Below are positions 46,836 to 59,000 of a stretch of 64,000 bases of DNA, in pieces (within the stretch, counting starts at the first letter, position 1; every line of letters starts with the position of its first letter). Below the pieces are notes generated by a model. It worked only from the letters and a program-made list of their open reading frames with translations, was not told the DNA's origin and ran no database searches. Source of the DNA: Mytilus trossulus (Eukaryota; Mollusca; Bivalvia; Mytilida; Mytilidae); assembly GCF_036588685.1 (NCBI RefSeq), contig NC_086386.1, positions 70,740,682 to 70,804,681 of the forward strand. The letters are read 5' to 3'. Both the position numbers and the translations under genes were made by a program.

Positions 46836-49800
46836 ATGAGTAACTACGACATGAACGAAATGACCCATGAGCACAGATATCCATCATTTGATTTTCGATT
46901 GGCTGAGTTCATTCTAGGAGGGGGTGGCTTTGCTATGGCATGCATGACAAATTTGATGGGAAGGAGGCCAATTTATTCAAGTAAGTACCAGAGTACTACT
47001 CATCATATAAAATCAACGTTATCTAGACTCATTGGAAATCATAACACAGATAACTGTGAACTGGTAATTACAAAGCGAATTTTATTTTAAGTGTAAAGTG
47101 AAATAAAAATTGGTTCATAGCTAGGTCATGTTGCATTGTTGGTACGCTTTCAGGTCGTTCCGGTTCCACATCGATCTGGCCCAAGTCGATCCAGCCCAAG
47201 TGGATCTGGCCAACATTGATCCAGCCCCACGACGATCAGGCCCATATGTAAAGTTGGTCCGGCCCTAATAAAAAAATATATTTATAAGGAATAAAAATAA
47301 AGATATATATAGATATTAATCATACCTGTCAACCTGTGAGGATGAAAATGCAGGTCATGACCTGCATTGAAGAATCAAATCTCAGGTCATAACGCCTACA
47401 AACTTTTTCGAGCAGAATGTCAGTATTAATGGTACATTTTCTTAAAATGTATATCAAAGATACCAAAACATCAATGCATGTTCACTTGGTTAAGTCATTT
47501 TAAATTCTATTAATTATTATTTTATTGCACTTTTAAAGATTTTTTTTTTTAATTTGAGTTTTATGTTGTTTGCTTTTTGAGATTATGAACCAATACAATT
47601 TATTATTCAAATGTAATTTTAAAAGGTTTAACACTACTGGACTGTAGCTTTTAAACTTATCATCCTTTGGTTTACAAGGAAATTAGACTATGATAAAATA
47701 TAGTAACACAGTTAAAGGAAGTATAAATGTAAAATATAATTTTCAACTATTTTTTAAAAATTATATAAAGGTATAAAAATAATGATAAGTTATTTTTCAT
47801 ATATGTATTTGAATTTTATATTTTTATTTTTTAAATCTTTTTCACCCATAAAACGTAAACATAAGGAATAATTTTGAATGGTGACAAATAAGGGGAAGTA
47901 AATCTTGGTTGAAATATTTTTGTAAACCAAAAGTGCAATTTATTTAAGACCTAAAGCTAAGGTAATTGGTGTTAATCAACAGTGTGTTTGACACCAAAGC
48001 TGTCAAGTGAAGCCATGCACTTAATGGGTCACTTAATTTGACAGTTTACATAGCTAGATGAACTTTCTGTTCATGGAAGAATTATGAATTTGCCGGTATT
48101 TCAATTGAATATTACTTATGAAATCAATCTCAAGGCTAAGAAATACGGGTGAAATCGGGTCATTTTCGGAATTCCCGGGTTATTTCAATGACCCGGCGGG
48201 TGATCCGGGTGATCCCTCAGAATTGTGAAAATCTTGGGTCACACCCGCAGAATACTGGTCAGTTGACAGCTATGATTAATACACCTTATCGCCATTACTG
48301 GATATCACACAGGTAACAGGTTCCTGTAAAAGTTTGACGTCACAATACAAAATATTTGACACCACAATGGAAAAGTGATTGTTGTTTGCGTCAAAAGTTC
48401 AAGTGTCCGGGTCAGTCGGGATTAGCAATGAGCATGATGAGGTGTATTGTTTTTCATAAATGTTTATGATTATTATAACATTTTGTATAATGTGAAAGGT
48501 GTATGTTAAAAAAATAAAAAAGGCCTTTGAAAAATATTTTATTTAGATGAGTATAAACCAACTTGGTTGATTACGTTTTTATTACACCTTTTCAAGATTA
48601 TTGGGTATTAAACGTATATAAAAGAATGAGATAGTGCATTTGTTGAGCAAATTATATTATATATGTAGGGTGTATGCCAGTTCCTGTATATGTTATTGCA
48701 GTATTGCAAGTGTGACCCCTTTAAAGTAAGTGACAGTATAAAACTGTTAGTGTAAATCATTTAAAAGTTATACATTAAATGTGAGTGTCGAAGAAAGAAG
48801 AAAAAAGTTATAGGAGTATCCATTATTATTTATTGCAAGAAAATAAAAATAAAATGACACTGAATGCATGTTTTCACTTTCTAAAATATAATATCAGCAC
48901 TACTAAAATATAACAATAAAATCTTACACACTAGGCCTAAATTAATATATTGTTTGTTTCCCCAATCCCAACCCTGCCAAGCCAGGTGTGGATAGGTAGG
49001 TTGGTTGATTCCGAAATATATCACCGAGGATGCCTGTAAAACTTTAGTCTGCTCGCTTGTCACGTCACGTCTTGACTATGGCAATGTATGGAAACACTCT
49101 GCTATATGGAGTTAATACCAGTTTAGTAAATAAGTTACAGCGAGTACAGAATATGGTGGCCAGGCTCGTTACACATACCAAAAAAACATGATCATATAAC
49201 ACCAGTTCTCGTGTCTCTTCATTGGATTCCGGTGCAGCACTGAATACAATATAAACTTCTTTTATATACTTTTAAAATCCTGCATGGCCTAGCCCCCGTC
49301 TATCTTGAAGAACTCATTAGAGCCTATCAACCGTCAAGATCTCTTAGATCAGAAAATGCAGTGCAGCTTATACAACCTCGTGTACGCACCAAAATCTATG
49401 GAGAAAGACGTTTCGACAAAGCTACTGCGAGCCTCTGGAACAATCTTCCTTGTCATCTAAGACATGAACATTCAATTTCAGTGATTACATTTAACTTTTT
49501 ATACTGACAATGACTTTTTAACTGTGTTCTTTTCGTTGTAGTATAACATGCTTTTTAATAATGATTATTTTTTTTTTTTCATTTTAATTTTTAACTTTTC
49601 TGTTCATCTTGTTTTTTATATGTGTTTCAAAATTTTATGTCATTTTTATTGCATTGATGGTTTTAATGTTTGACACCTCTTTTAACTGTATCGATTGTTA
49701 TATGTTAAGCGCTTAGAGTAATTTTAATTAGATAATGCGCTATATAAATAATAATACATGTAATAATAATAATTATAATAGGTAGGGAAATAATTTTATT

Positions 49801-52800
49801 TTTCCCAAAATGCTGGGACAATATCGGTCGATCGTGCAAGCCTGAAAATCAGAAATGAATAAAATTATATTTGACCTAGTTTTGACAATAAAATTTTGTG
49901 AGTCGGACCATTTTTGCAGGGTCGGTCGGAATTGTGGAAACAAACAATATTTTAGGAAAACATAGGTTTACAGAAAACATATGCCTGTAATAAATAAAGA
50001 GTGCTATTACAGCTTCTTTACAAAAGCCTTTTCTCAAATATATATCACACTGTTTTTTAATATATTGTATTAAATAATGATGAGCATGAGTAGAGCATGT
50101 TCAGTGCACATCTAATGAAAATGTTAAATGAGGTTCTGTGCAAGCTTTCAAGTCATTCTTAAGTGTCTCACGTAATAAGTTAAATGCCTGTAATTACTAA
50201 GCCTAGTTATAACAGGTAAGTTTATCACTTAAAAGCCTTGTCTCATTAATTTACCATGGTTGATCAAAAATTTATTAATTGAATTGGAAAATTACTTTTC
50301 AAGATTATGTTTTAAATGATTAAGTTACTGTGCAAGTTTCAAGCATTCCCAAGTGCCCACTAAAAATTAAAATTTTCATGATACATTTAACTAATAACAA
50401 ACATATGTAAAAACAGATTAAGAGAAAGTATACATATTAGAGAAAAATAACATACAATGTACATGTATTAATATCGTAATAACACATGTACGTTATTTTT
50501 TCTAATGACTTATTCAAGTTACACCCTTGACTGATGAATACTGATAATTCAGAAATAATTGCCTGCATTTTTTATGGTGATTTTTAAAGAATTGGCAGAA
50601 ATGTGAAATTTATTATAGCAATTTCATGATAAATTGCATAGTTTAAAATTTATGTAACAGAAACATTACGGATATATAAGGCTGTGACAGTGACTGTCAT
50701 GACTGGAGTTCTTGTTATTGCATTACTTACCCAATCCCATTATTTTCAATATTGAAAACATAGCAATGATTTTATATGTACACGTATAAATTAAGAATTA
50801 ACAGTCATGACAGTATATACTTTTATAAGTAAAATTGAGAATGGAAATGGGGAATGTATCAAAGAGACAACAACCTGACCATAGAAAAAACAACAGCCAT
50901 GACAGCAGAAGGTCACCAACAGGTCTTCAATGTAACGAGAAATTCCCGCACCCGGAAGCGTCCTTCAGCTGGCCCCTCAACAAATATATACTAGTTAAGT
51001 GATAATGAATGCCATACTAATTTCCAAATTGTACACAAGAAACTAAAATTAAAATAATACAAGACTAACAAAGACCAGAGGCTCCTGACTTGGGACAGGC
51101 GCAAAAATGCGGCGGGGTTAAACATGTTTATGAGATCTCAACCCACCCCCTATACCTCTAGTCAATGTAGAAAAGTAAACGCATAACAATACGTACATTT
51201 TTAAAAATTCAATTCAAGAGAAGTCCGAGTCTGATGTCAGAAGATGAAACCACAGAAAATAAACAAAATGACAATTATACATAAATAACAACAGACTACT
51301 AGCAGTTAACTGACATGCCAGCTCCAGACTTCAGTTAAACTGATTGAAAGATTATGATTTCATCATATGAATATCAGGCACAATCCTTCCCGTCAGGGGT
51401 TTAGTATCATACCATCATAACATATATGAGAAGAACATAACCTGTGTCATGCCAACAACTGTTTTTTGAATAAATGTGTTTAGTTCCGATATGTATTATA
51501 TATCGCAATAATCATGATAATATCAGAGTTAACAGTATATACTTTTATATGTACACCTAATATCGCAATGTTTTAAGAATTTACAGTAAATACTTTTATA
51601 TGTACATTGTACGCATATATATTGCAATAATTTAAGAATTTACAGTTTTTTACTTTCATGACTTTTATTGCATAGCAATATATATATAATACTTCCCACA
51701 GAAAGTAACCAAAAGTAAGCGTGCAATAAATTATATTATATCATGTACATGTACTATCGCAATAATTTAAGGATTTACAGTACATACTTTTAATATGTAC
51801 ATGTATATATATCTCACAATCTTATTATATTTTTTTAGAAAAGATACACAGATATGTTAAAGGTAGTAACTCACAATCTTGTTTTATTCTGAGGGCTTCA
51901 GGGGAGATAAGTAATTGTAACTAGAGAATTTATTAATTTTATTATTATTGTAGGTATATACAAGCATTTTATAGGTATAGGAGTTGGAGCTTTTGTTGGC
52001 CACCAGATTGTAGTATACAAAAACAACAGGAATAGAAGAGAACAGTTGATGTATGAAGATTATATTGCAAGACATCCTGATGCATTTAGAGAACCAGGTA
52101 AAAATATATAAATGTTGTTTTTAAATGAGGTAAATATGTAGGACTCAAATCTATGGAGGGTTCCATATCTATGGCAGATTCCTAATCTATGGGAAATATG
52201 ACGTCATGTCATCCCAAATCTATGGCGGATTTTTTAGATTCCTAATCTATGGCGGATTTTTTAGAACCCTAATTTATGGCAATTTTTTAATATCCTAATC
52301 TCTGGGAATTATTTAATTTTTTTTATTATGGTGCATTTCCTGCACAGGTCGAACAAATCAGTACTTATCTGACCAATGATTTCGATGTCAAATTGTCTGA
52401 CCAAAGTTAGCTATATATAAAACTGCTTTAAAGTAAAACCTGCAGTTTAAGAAAAAACGGACAAGGATCACTACTAGGAAGCATATAATATAATGTAATG
52501 TCACAAATTTAGGGTTAAAATCATGTCTCAGAAGAATTTGTATTTCCTACTCTGTACCTGACCCTTCACAACACAAAAATCATTTTTTTTTAACTAATTA
52601 CACGTATATCTATTTGAGCTTAGATAATATAAATATTTTGTAAATGATGACTATTGAAGTCCTGTAAGGAACAATGACTGGCCTCAAACACGTGACTTTC
52701 AAAACACAAATCATTAGTTCTCCAACTTTATCCAGTCATTCGACACATTGATAGCAAAAAATAAAATTAATATCTATTGAAAATCTATGACATATTTATT

Positions 52801-55297
52801 TTTTCCGTTTTTTTTTTTTTTATTTGCTTCAATAGATTAGGTAGTCAGGCCACACTTAAAAATATTTTGGTTTGCCCAAACCCTACCCAAAGGTTGAGAC
52901 AGTGGGTAGGTAGGTAGGCATTTTCTTTTCTTTTTTTTCAAAAAAAGAAATTGAAGTATCAGATGTTAGTAAGTCTTCATGCTAATTTGATTAAAAAAAA
53001 ACTTCTTCAAATCAGGACAATAAAAGAATTTGAGTAGGCAGCTTTTTTCTGGGTAGGTAGCGTTTGGGCAAACAAACCTATTTTTTATTTTGGCCTCACT
53101 GTTACAAAGCTGACAATATACTTATCGTTATGTTACATATAAAATAAAATACCAGAGTCCAAATGGATATAAAAAACAACATGAAAACAGCAAAAAGCAA
53201 ACCAAAATGCACAGTAACAATTTGTACAATTAAGGGTGAAGGCAATATAAGGAACACCAGAAGAGAAAACAAGGCCTGAAACAAACACATTTCTTAAATA
53301 TTTGTTTATGGATAAGGGTCCCTTGCAAACTTGCCTTTCGATCCTTACTTTTCCTTCTGTATATACAAAACCGTCCCCGTTAGCGGCAGCTTTGACGCTA
53401 CATGACGTTGTTTAATTGTGACGGAATATTGCGTAATTTCAAAATCTGCCATAGATTTGGAGAAAACAAAAACCTGCCATAGATTTGTGATTTGTTCTGC
53501 GTTTGTGACATCATATTTACCATATATTAGGAATTTGCCATAGATCTGGAACTCGCCATAGATTTGAGTTCTACAAATATAAAGTGGATTTCTTGTTTTG
53601 AAAAATGGATATTCACTTAAAAAGTTTTTTAAGAGTCAATAAAACGACATATTTTTCCAAAACAAGCGACAATTTAATTATACATCAGGGAAAAAGTTAT
53701 TTGATTTCAAGTATTTATCAAAATCAACTATATAACCTTACATACATTTTACATGTAAAAGCATGTGACATTTTGCATGGTGAAATTCAAAATTTGCTTT
53801 TTTATTCAACATATTCATGATCAAAATCCATAAATAGAAAAAAAACAAAAATAAAACAAATATCTGAAATAACATCATTTCCAGTACCAGATGTAAATTT
53901 TAACAATATATATATGCCTCTTTAGTCATGTGAGTGATGCTTGAGGTCAAATTATTTGCTAACCAATTATTAAAAAAAAAAGTGCTTATAATCAAAAAAG
54001 GACAAAAAGAAAAGTCAACTCTGGGCAAGGATTCAAAGCTTTGCATAAGGAACTTAGAAATATATTCCTTCATTTAAAATAATTTTAAAAATAAAGAGCT
54101 TTCTTGTCTGGGCCTTTTAGAGCTGACTAAACAATATCATGAATATGAGTTTTTTTCAATGTTGAAGACTGTACAGTTATCTACAATAGCTTACATCCAC
54201 TTCAGTTGAACTTTGGTGGTTAGTTGTATCATTGGCAATTGTATCATATTTCCTTATTTTTGTATACTGTGGATTCATTTATTTTCAAAGGTATCAATTT
54301 TCATGGATTGAGAAAACTTGCATTTTGGTGGATTTTTGATTTTGTGGTTTTGGCAATCTCTACACACAGAGCTGATGTATAATAAAATTTGTAATTCATT
54401 GAACATTTGAATTTGTGGTTTTCCTTTTCCTGTGGTAACAAAACCGATGAATACTGATGTTCAAAGAATAAAAATGAATCCGCAGTACAATTAAGATCAC
54501 TTCACTATAATTAACAGTATTACTACAGTAATGTGGATTCATAAACATGTTTAACCCCGCCGCATTTTTGCGCCTGTCCCAAGTCAGGAGCCTCTGGCCT
54601 CTGTTAGTCTTGTATTATTTTAATTTTAGTTTCTTGTGTACAATTTGGAAATTAGAATGGCGTTCATTATCACTGAACTAGTATATATTTGTTTAGGGGC
54701 CAGCTGAAGGACGCCTCTGGGTGCGGGAATTTCTCGCTACATTGAAGACCTGTTGGTGACCTTCTGCTGTTGTTTTTTTATTTGGTCGGGTTGTTGTCTC
54801 TTTGACACATTCCCCATTTCCATTCTCAATTTTATCATAAAACAGATATTTGTGGTATTCCAATTTTCATGGATTTAGTGGATGTATGAGGGGCCTGATG
54901 AGGGGCGGGGTCTCATCACGAGTCACAAGTTGATTTTTTTGTCAATCAAGATTAACAGAAAATGAATTTCCATGATCAAGGATCACTAAAATATAAAAAA
55001 AAAATCTGTAGAAAAGGATCACGATAGCGAAAATACGCCTATTACGAAGAAAAGAAAATAACACATTAGGCCCATCATGTATGTAAACCACAGATTTAGA
55101 TGAGCCAGTTGTTGTATCTGTAGGGGTGTATGCAGACTTTTTTAAATACAAGCAATAAAGTGTTTCCTCCCCTTTGTATCAACAGAAAAGTTAAGTTTTA
55201 ATTTTTTTCTAAATTTAATTACAATTTCTTTTTTTTCTTTTCAGAAACAAAACTCAAGTACAAGGATGTTTTAACACCATGGTTTCCAACACGTTAA
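46836..55297 (+). CDS. NDUFC2: NADH dehydrogenase [ubiquinone] 1 subunit C2
   Basis: Three exons: 46836-46980, 51954-52097, 55245-55297, all GT/AG and in phase, giving 113 residues (human NDUFC2 is 119). It is an accessory subunit of respiratory complex I in the inner mitochondrial membrane. The first exon has a membrane segment (FILGGGGFAMACMTNLMG) followed by RRPIY, the conserved NLIRRRPI-like block. Exon 2 has the second hydrophobic segment (FIGIGVGAFVGHQIVVY), then basic residues and YEDYIARHPDAF. Exon 3 ends DVLTPWFPTR, like the vertebrate FHPIR end. The ATG is the first in the exon and follows an AAA context. Neighbours: divergent from PRMT9, convergent with DNAJA3. Confidence 0.88.
47154..47270. 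repeat. Short tandem repeat of GATC(C/T)(A/G)GCCC units in NDUFC2 intron 1
   Basis: Units of about 16-17 bp such as GATCTGGCCCAAGTC and GATCCAGCCCAAGTG recur about six times with drift. GC-rich relative to its surroundings. Confidence 0.6.
47314..48281. mobile_element. Non-autonomous element with terminal inverted repeats, NDUFC2 intron 1
   Basis: It begins TATTAATCATACCTGTCAAC and ends GTTGACAGCTATGATTAATA, an inverted pair with one mismatch over about 20 bp. Near the left end is GCAGGTCATGACCTGC; near the right end are CCGGGT/ACCCGG blocks and GGTCACACCCGC. No transposase frame is seen. Confidence 0.6.
49036..49780 (+). pseudogene. Decayed LINE 3' end (reverse transcriptase C-terminus)
   Basis: In shifting frames it reads like CR1/L2-type LINE ends: SRLDYGN-like start, HWIPVQ, YTFKILHGLAPVYLEELI, RTKIYGERRFDKATASLWNN LP. 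A typical tail follows, with AAGCGCTTAGAGTA and GCGCTATATAAATAATAATA. Frameshifts and stops make it a fossil. It is in NDUFC2 intron 1. Confidence 0.7.
50831..51131 (+). repeat. Dispersed repeat, left member of an inverted pair around NDUFC2 exon 2
   Basis: Contains AATGGAAATGGGGAATGT, GACAACAACCTGACC, GGTCACCAACAGGTCTTCAA, CTTCAGCTGGCCCCT and GGGACAGGCGCAAAAATGC. The reverse complement, with few differences, is at 54540-54834. Confidence 0.8.
52137..53576. mobile_element. 1.4-kb element with AATCTATGGC terminal inverted repeats, NDUFC2 intron 2
   Basis: The left end is GTAGGACTCAAATCTATGG and then repeats of AATCTATGGC(A/G)GATT (to about 52310). The right end (53445-53576) has the inverse: GCCATAGATTTG repeated, ending CATAGATTTGAGTTCTAC. 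Inside is AT-rich sequence and a GTAGGTAGG block; no transposase frame is recognised. A large non-autonomous element is the best reading. Confidence 0.65.
54265..54487. repeat. Inverted-repeat element, TACTGTGGATTCAT family
   Basis: It starts TACTGTGGATTCATTTATTT and ends ATGAATCCGCAGTA. Same family as 12102-12230 and 34135-34346, here longer and more diverged. Confidence 0.65.
54540..54834 (-). repeat. Dispersed repeat, right member of an inverted pair around NDUFC2 exon 2
   Basis: Reverse complement of 50831-51131 (TTGCGCCTGTCCCAAGTCAG, AGGGGCCAGCTGAAGGACGC, ACATTCCCCATTTCCATTCT). It lies in intron 2. Confidence 0.8.
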
Positions 55298-55501
55298 TAG
55301 GATTGCTTACATAGACTCTGCTTTGAACATTTGCAGTTTGATAATATTGTTATTTACTGAAGAAAGAATGTGTTTAAAAGTCAAAGTATCAGTTTTTTCT
55401 TTGTTTAAACGATTAACTTGGAGTAATGTAAAAAAATGTGAGACTTGGTAATCAAGCAGCTCAAGCTCTGCAGAAATTTTGTATAAAGCTTTGTTTTGGA
55501 G

Positions 55502-56084
55502 AAAGGAGTAGGGGCAATAAGGCCCTTATTTGGCCCAAAAATTACTGCAAATTTAAAAGTTATCATACATATTTTTAAATTACTGAAAACTTGACTAAGG
55601 TATAAGGTACTAAGAAAAACAAAATAAATTTGACATCGAACAAGTTACCATGGCAACGAATCATGATCTAATTTGCATATTTTGTTAAATTTCGTGATTT
55701 TCCTAGTTTTTTTCATCAAATTTTAAGTATATTTTAGATTGAGAAAGTATGTGAGCACCAAAGAAACAACTTTATATTTGGTGAGATTATGCCAATAGTT
55801 AATATAAAGCTTCTGTTAAATTATTTTGTTGTTTCTCGGCTGCGCAGGATTTGTCCTCAACAGAAATAATGATAGAAAACTGCATAAATTCTGTATTTTT
55901 CATCATTTTTGTGAAACAATACATATTATGACGTAATTGTGACGTCATCAGATAAAAATCTTTCTGTTTTTAATTTATATGTCTTGACCCTATGCATTTC
56001 TAAACATTATGTGCCAAATTGAAATGGTTATCAAACATTTTATTTTCTTGGGCCAAAACTAGGCTTTAATGCCCCTACTCCTTT
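55502..56084. mobile_element. 583-bp element with terminal inverted repeats, just after NDUFC2
   Basis: It begins AAAGGAGTAGGGGCAATAAG, then CCC and TTATTTGGCCC. It ends GGGCCAAAACTAGGCTTTAATG, then CCCCTACTCCTTT, the inverse with few mismatches. It starts 205 bp past the stop codon, so it may be transcribed as part of the NDUFC2 3' untranslated region. No coding capacity. Confidence 0.7.
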
Positions 56085-59000
56085 ACAAAGTAGAACAGGT
56101 CGTATCTTGTTTTATAGATGTATTATCATGGTCTCACATTTAGGTTTGGCATATTTGTTGTCCATGAAATCAATTTGGTGTTAAGTAAACATTTTAATTT
56201 TTGTGTAAAATTAAAAATATGACAAATTAGGGTTTTGTCGTAGATTTCAGTTATCTGAAAATAGAAATGTAATTGTGAAAATTGCTCATATTGTCCTATA
56301 AACATCTATTTCTGTTATGTTATTTTTATCAGCAACAAAAGGTCACGTCAACATTTGGTATAAAAAAGTTTTTGAATGGTATACATTATATGTACTTGTT
56401 TGTACAAAAGGTTTGATCTTACCCAGACCTCATGGTTCATAGATCATTGTTAAGTTATTTTCTATGATTAGGAATGTTTCTTAAATACTATAAGCTTGTA
56501 CAAGAATAACCAAAATTTGTAAAGATGTAAGTTTAAAACAAAATACTGGAGAATATATGACAATGAGTCAGCAACCCTCCAACAGAAATAACTAAAATAT
56601 ATCTAGTAGGTAAAATACAGTCTTCAACAACTGACCTTGAACTCATTTTCAAGTTTCTTTGATCCATGTTTTCATAGTTTTTACAAATTTTTATCATTTT
56701 TTTGTCAAACTTGCAACTTCTGTCCAACATAGATAGCTAAACTTGTAAAAGCATAATATTTCAGAAGGTAGAAGACCTGGATTATTCATACTTTATATAG
56801 ATGCCTTATGTTATGAAGTTTCTGTCTGTCATGTATGTGCCATGTCCTTGGCCTCATTTTCATGGTTCAGTGACTACTTGAAAAAAAAGTTAAGATTTTT
56901 AGAAAATATATGTAAAAAAAAAAAATCTAATTTTCTTTGTATTGCTCTTATTATGAGTTATTGGATATTAATATTTGGTATGTGTATACCTGTCGAGGTC
57001 CTCATGCCTGGCAAGACAGTTTTTACTTGACATAAACTTCAACCTCATTTCATGTATCCATGAACGTTTTCCTGGTTAAATAAATTTCAGATACTATAAA
57101 CAATAGGTCTACCACATTTGGTGTATGGGATGATTGTAAGGTGTACATGTCCAACTGGCAGGTGTCATCTGACCTTAACCTCATTTTCATGGTTCAATGG
57201 ATATACACAATGTATTTTTTGTGTTTAGGTCTGTTTTTCTTATACTGTATGCAATAAGTTTACTATAATTGGTGTATGGAATATTTGTAAGGTGTACATG
57301 TCCATCTGGCAGGTGTAATAATCTGACCTTGATCTCATTTTCTTGGTTCAGTTTTGTGTGTTTATCTGTTGTTCTAATACTGTATGCAATACATGCAGGT
57401 TACCTATATTAAGCCACTGCCACCCCTATGTCGAGCTTTCTGGTACATAAGTCGCAGGCTCTACAAAAATTATCAGGAACATAATTATTCACTCATATAT
57501 ATGGAAAATAAACTGACTACGCCATTGCTAAAATGAATAAAAAGGCGTCCACTTTAGGGTAAGATAACAAATGGACAATTTCACCTTCATTATGTGTATC
57601 TCTTGGTTTTATACTTCCTTGTGAGCAGCAGTCCCTTATAAAAAAACATGAAAGTAATACAAACCCTAAAATAGCATCAAATACATTATAGACAAGGCAA
57701 CAATTATCAAACACAGCAACAAAAAACCCTCAAAAACCAAGAATGATATCTTTGGCTTGATTGAACTAAAACAGCAATTTAAACAAGAATGTGTCCAAGG
57801 TACACAGATGACCCACTCTCACTATCATTTTCCATGATCAATGGACCGTGAAATTGGGGTCAAAAGTCCAATTTGGCTTTGAAATTAGAAAGATCATATC
57901 ATAAGCAACAGGTGTACTTAGTTTTCAGCTTCATCAAAAACTACCTTGACCAAAAACTTTAGCCTGAAGCAGGACAGACAAATAAATGGACAAACGAATG
58001 AAGGGATGCATGCACAGACCAGAAACAATAATTCCCCTCGACTATTGTAGGTAGGACATAAAAATAAATTTATAATTTGTTGATATATGCCTACAGCAGA
58101 TTTTTCCAATGAAAAGACTTAACATGATCTACATAAAGCAAAGAATTGGCTGGGGGGGGGGGTCTCGAACTTTTAAGAAATAGGTTAAGAGTTTTGCTCC
58201 ATGTTGAAGGTGCCAGATTTACTGACATAAAGAGAAGCAGTGAAAGCACTTTTCTTTTTCTTTTGGTGTTGTATGCAATTCTCTACCCACCAGTTTTTCT
58301 CTTGTCATTTTGCCCAATTATAGCCCTTCATGAAGAAAATTTAGTGAAACTTGACAGTATTCTTCTAGCTTGCTACAGCACTCCATGCAGTTGTTGAGCT
58401 TATATTTGAACTTACACAATAGGTAATGCAGTCACTTTTAGTGATCAAGGGGAATAATCTTGGCCATATCATTTCATTGGTTTATTTTGGAAGTCTTATT
58501 TTCTCTTCATTTGTTCTATAGTCACCTTCCTGTATTTTATAACTCATTATATGGTATGATTTTGTGTATTGTTGAAGGCTGTTCCTTAACCTGTAATTTT
58601 CACAGCTGTTATCTTTTGGTCTATATAGATACCAGGTAATTGTCTCATTGGCAGTCATATCACATTTTCTTAGTTTTATAACAACTTTGGCTTTGAAATC
58701 AAAAGAAGGACATACATTTTTTTTCCAGTTTCCCATGCAGGTAGTGACCTATGTCTTTGATATTATTCATAGTGATTTTTTCCACTTCAACTGAAATTAA
58801 ATCCAATTGCCACTTTTGATCGATCTATTAATAAATTTATTTTGGATGATTTGCTGCCATATTGCACTCGATTATATAGCATTATGTATGTTTCTAATAA
58901 TTACCAAATGCTTTCCATCAAAAAGTTCTCATTAAAACAAGGAAAATAAAATTAGTTTATATATAGTATTACATTTATTAATCATTTCGTAACATATAAA

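Noticed and set aside
48120-48260. CCGGGT-rich block as a regulatory island
   Set aside because: It lies at the end of the 47314-48281 inverted-repeat element and is more simply part of it.
58146-58397. 83-codon hydrophobic frame as a small membrane protein
   Set aside because: It starts in a poly-G run, shows no conserved motif or splice support and sits in repeat-rich intergenic DNA.
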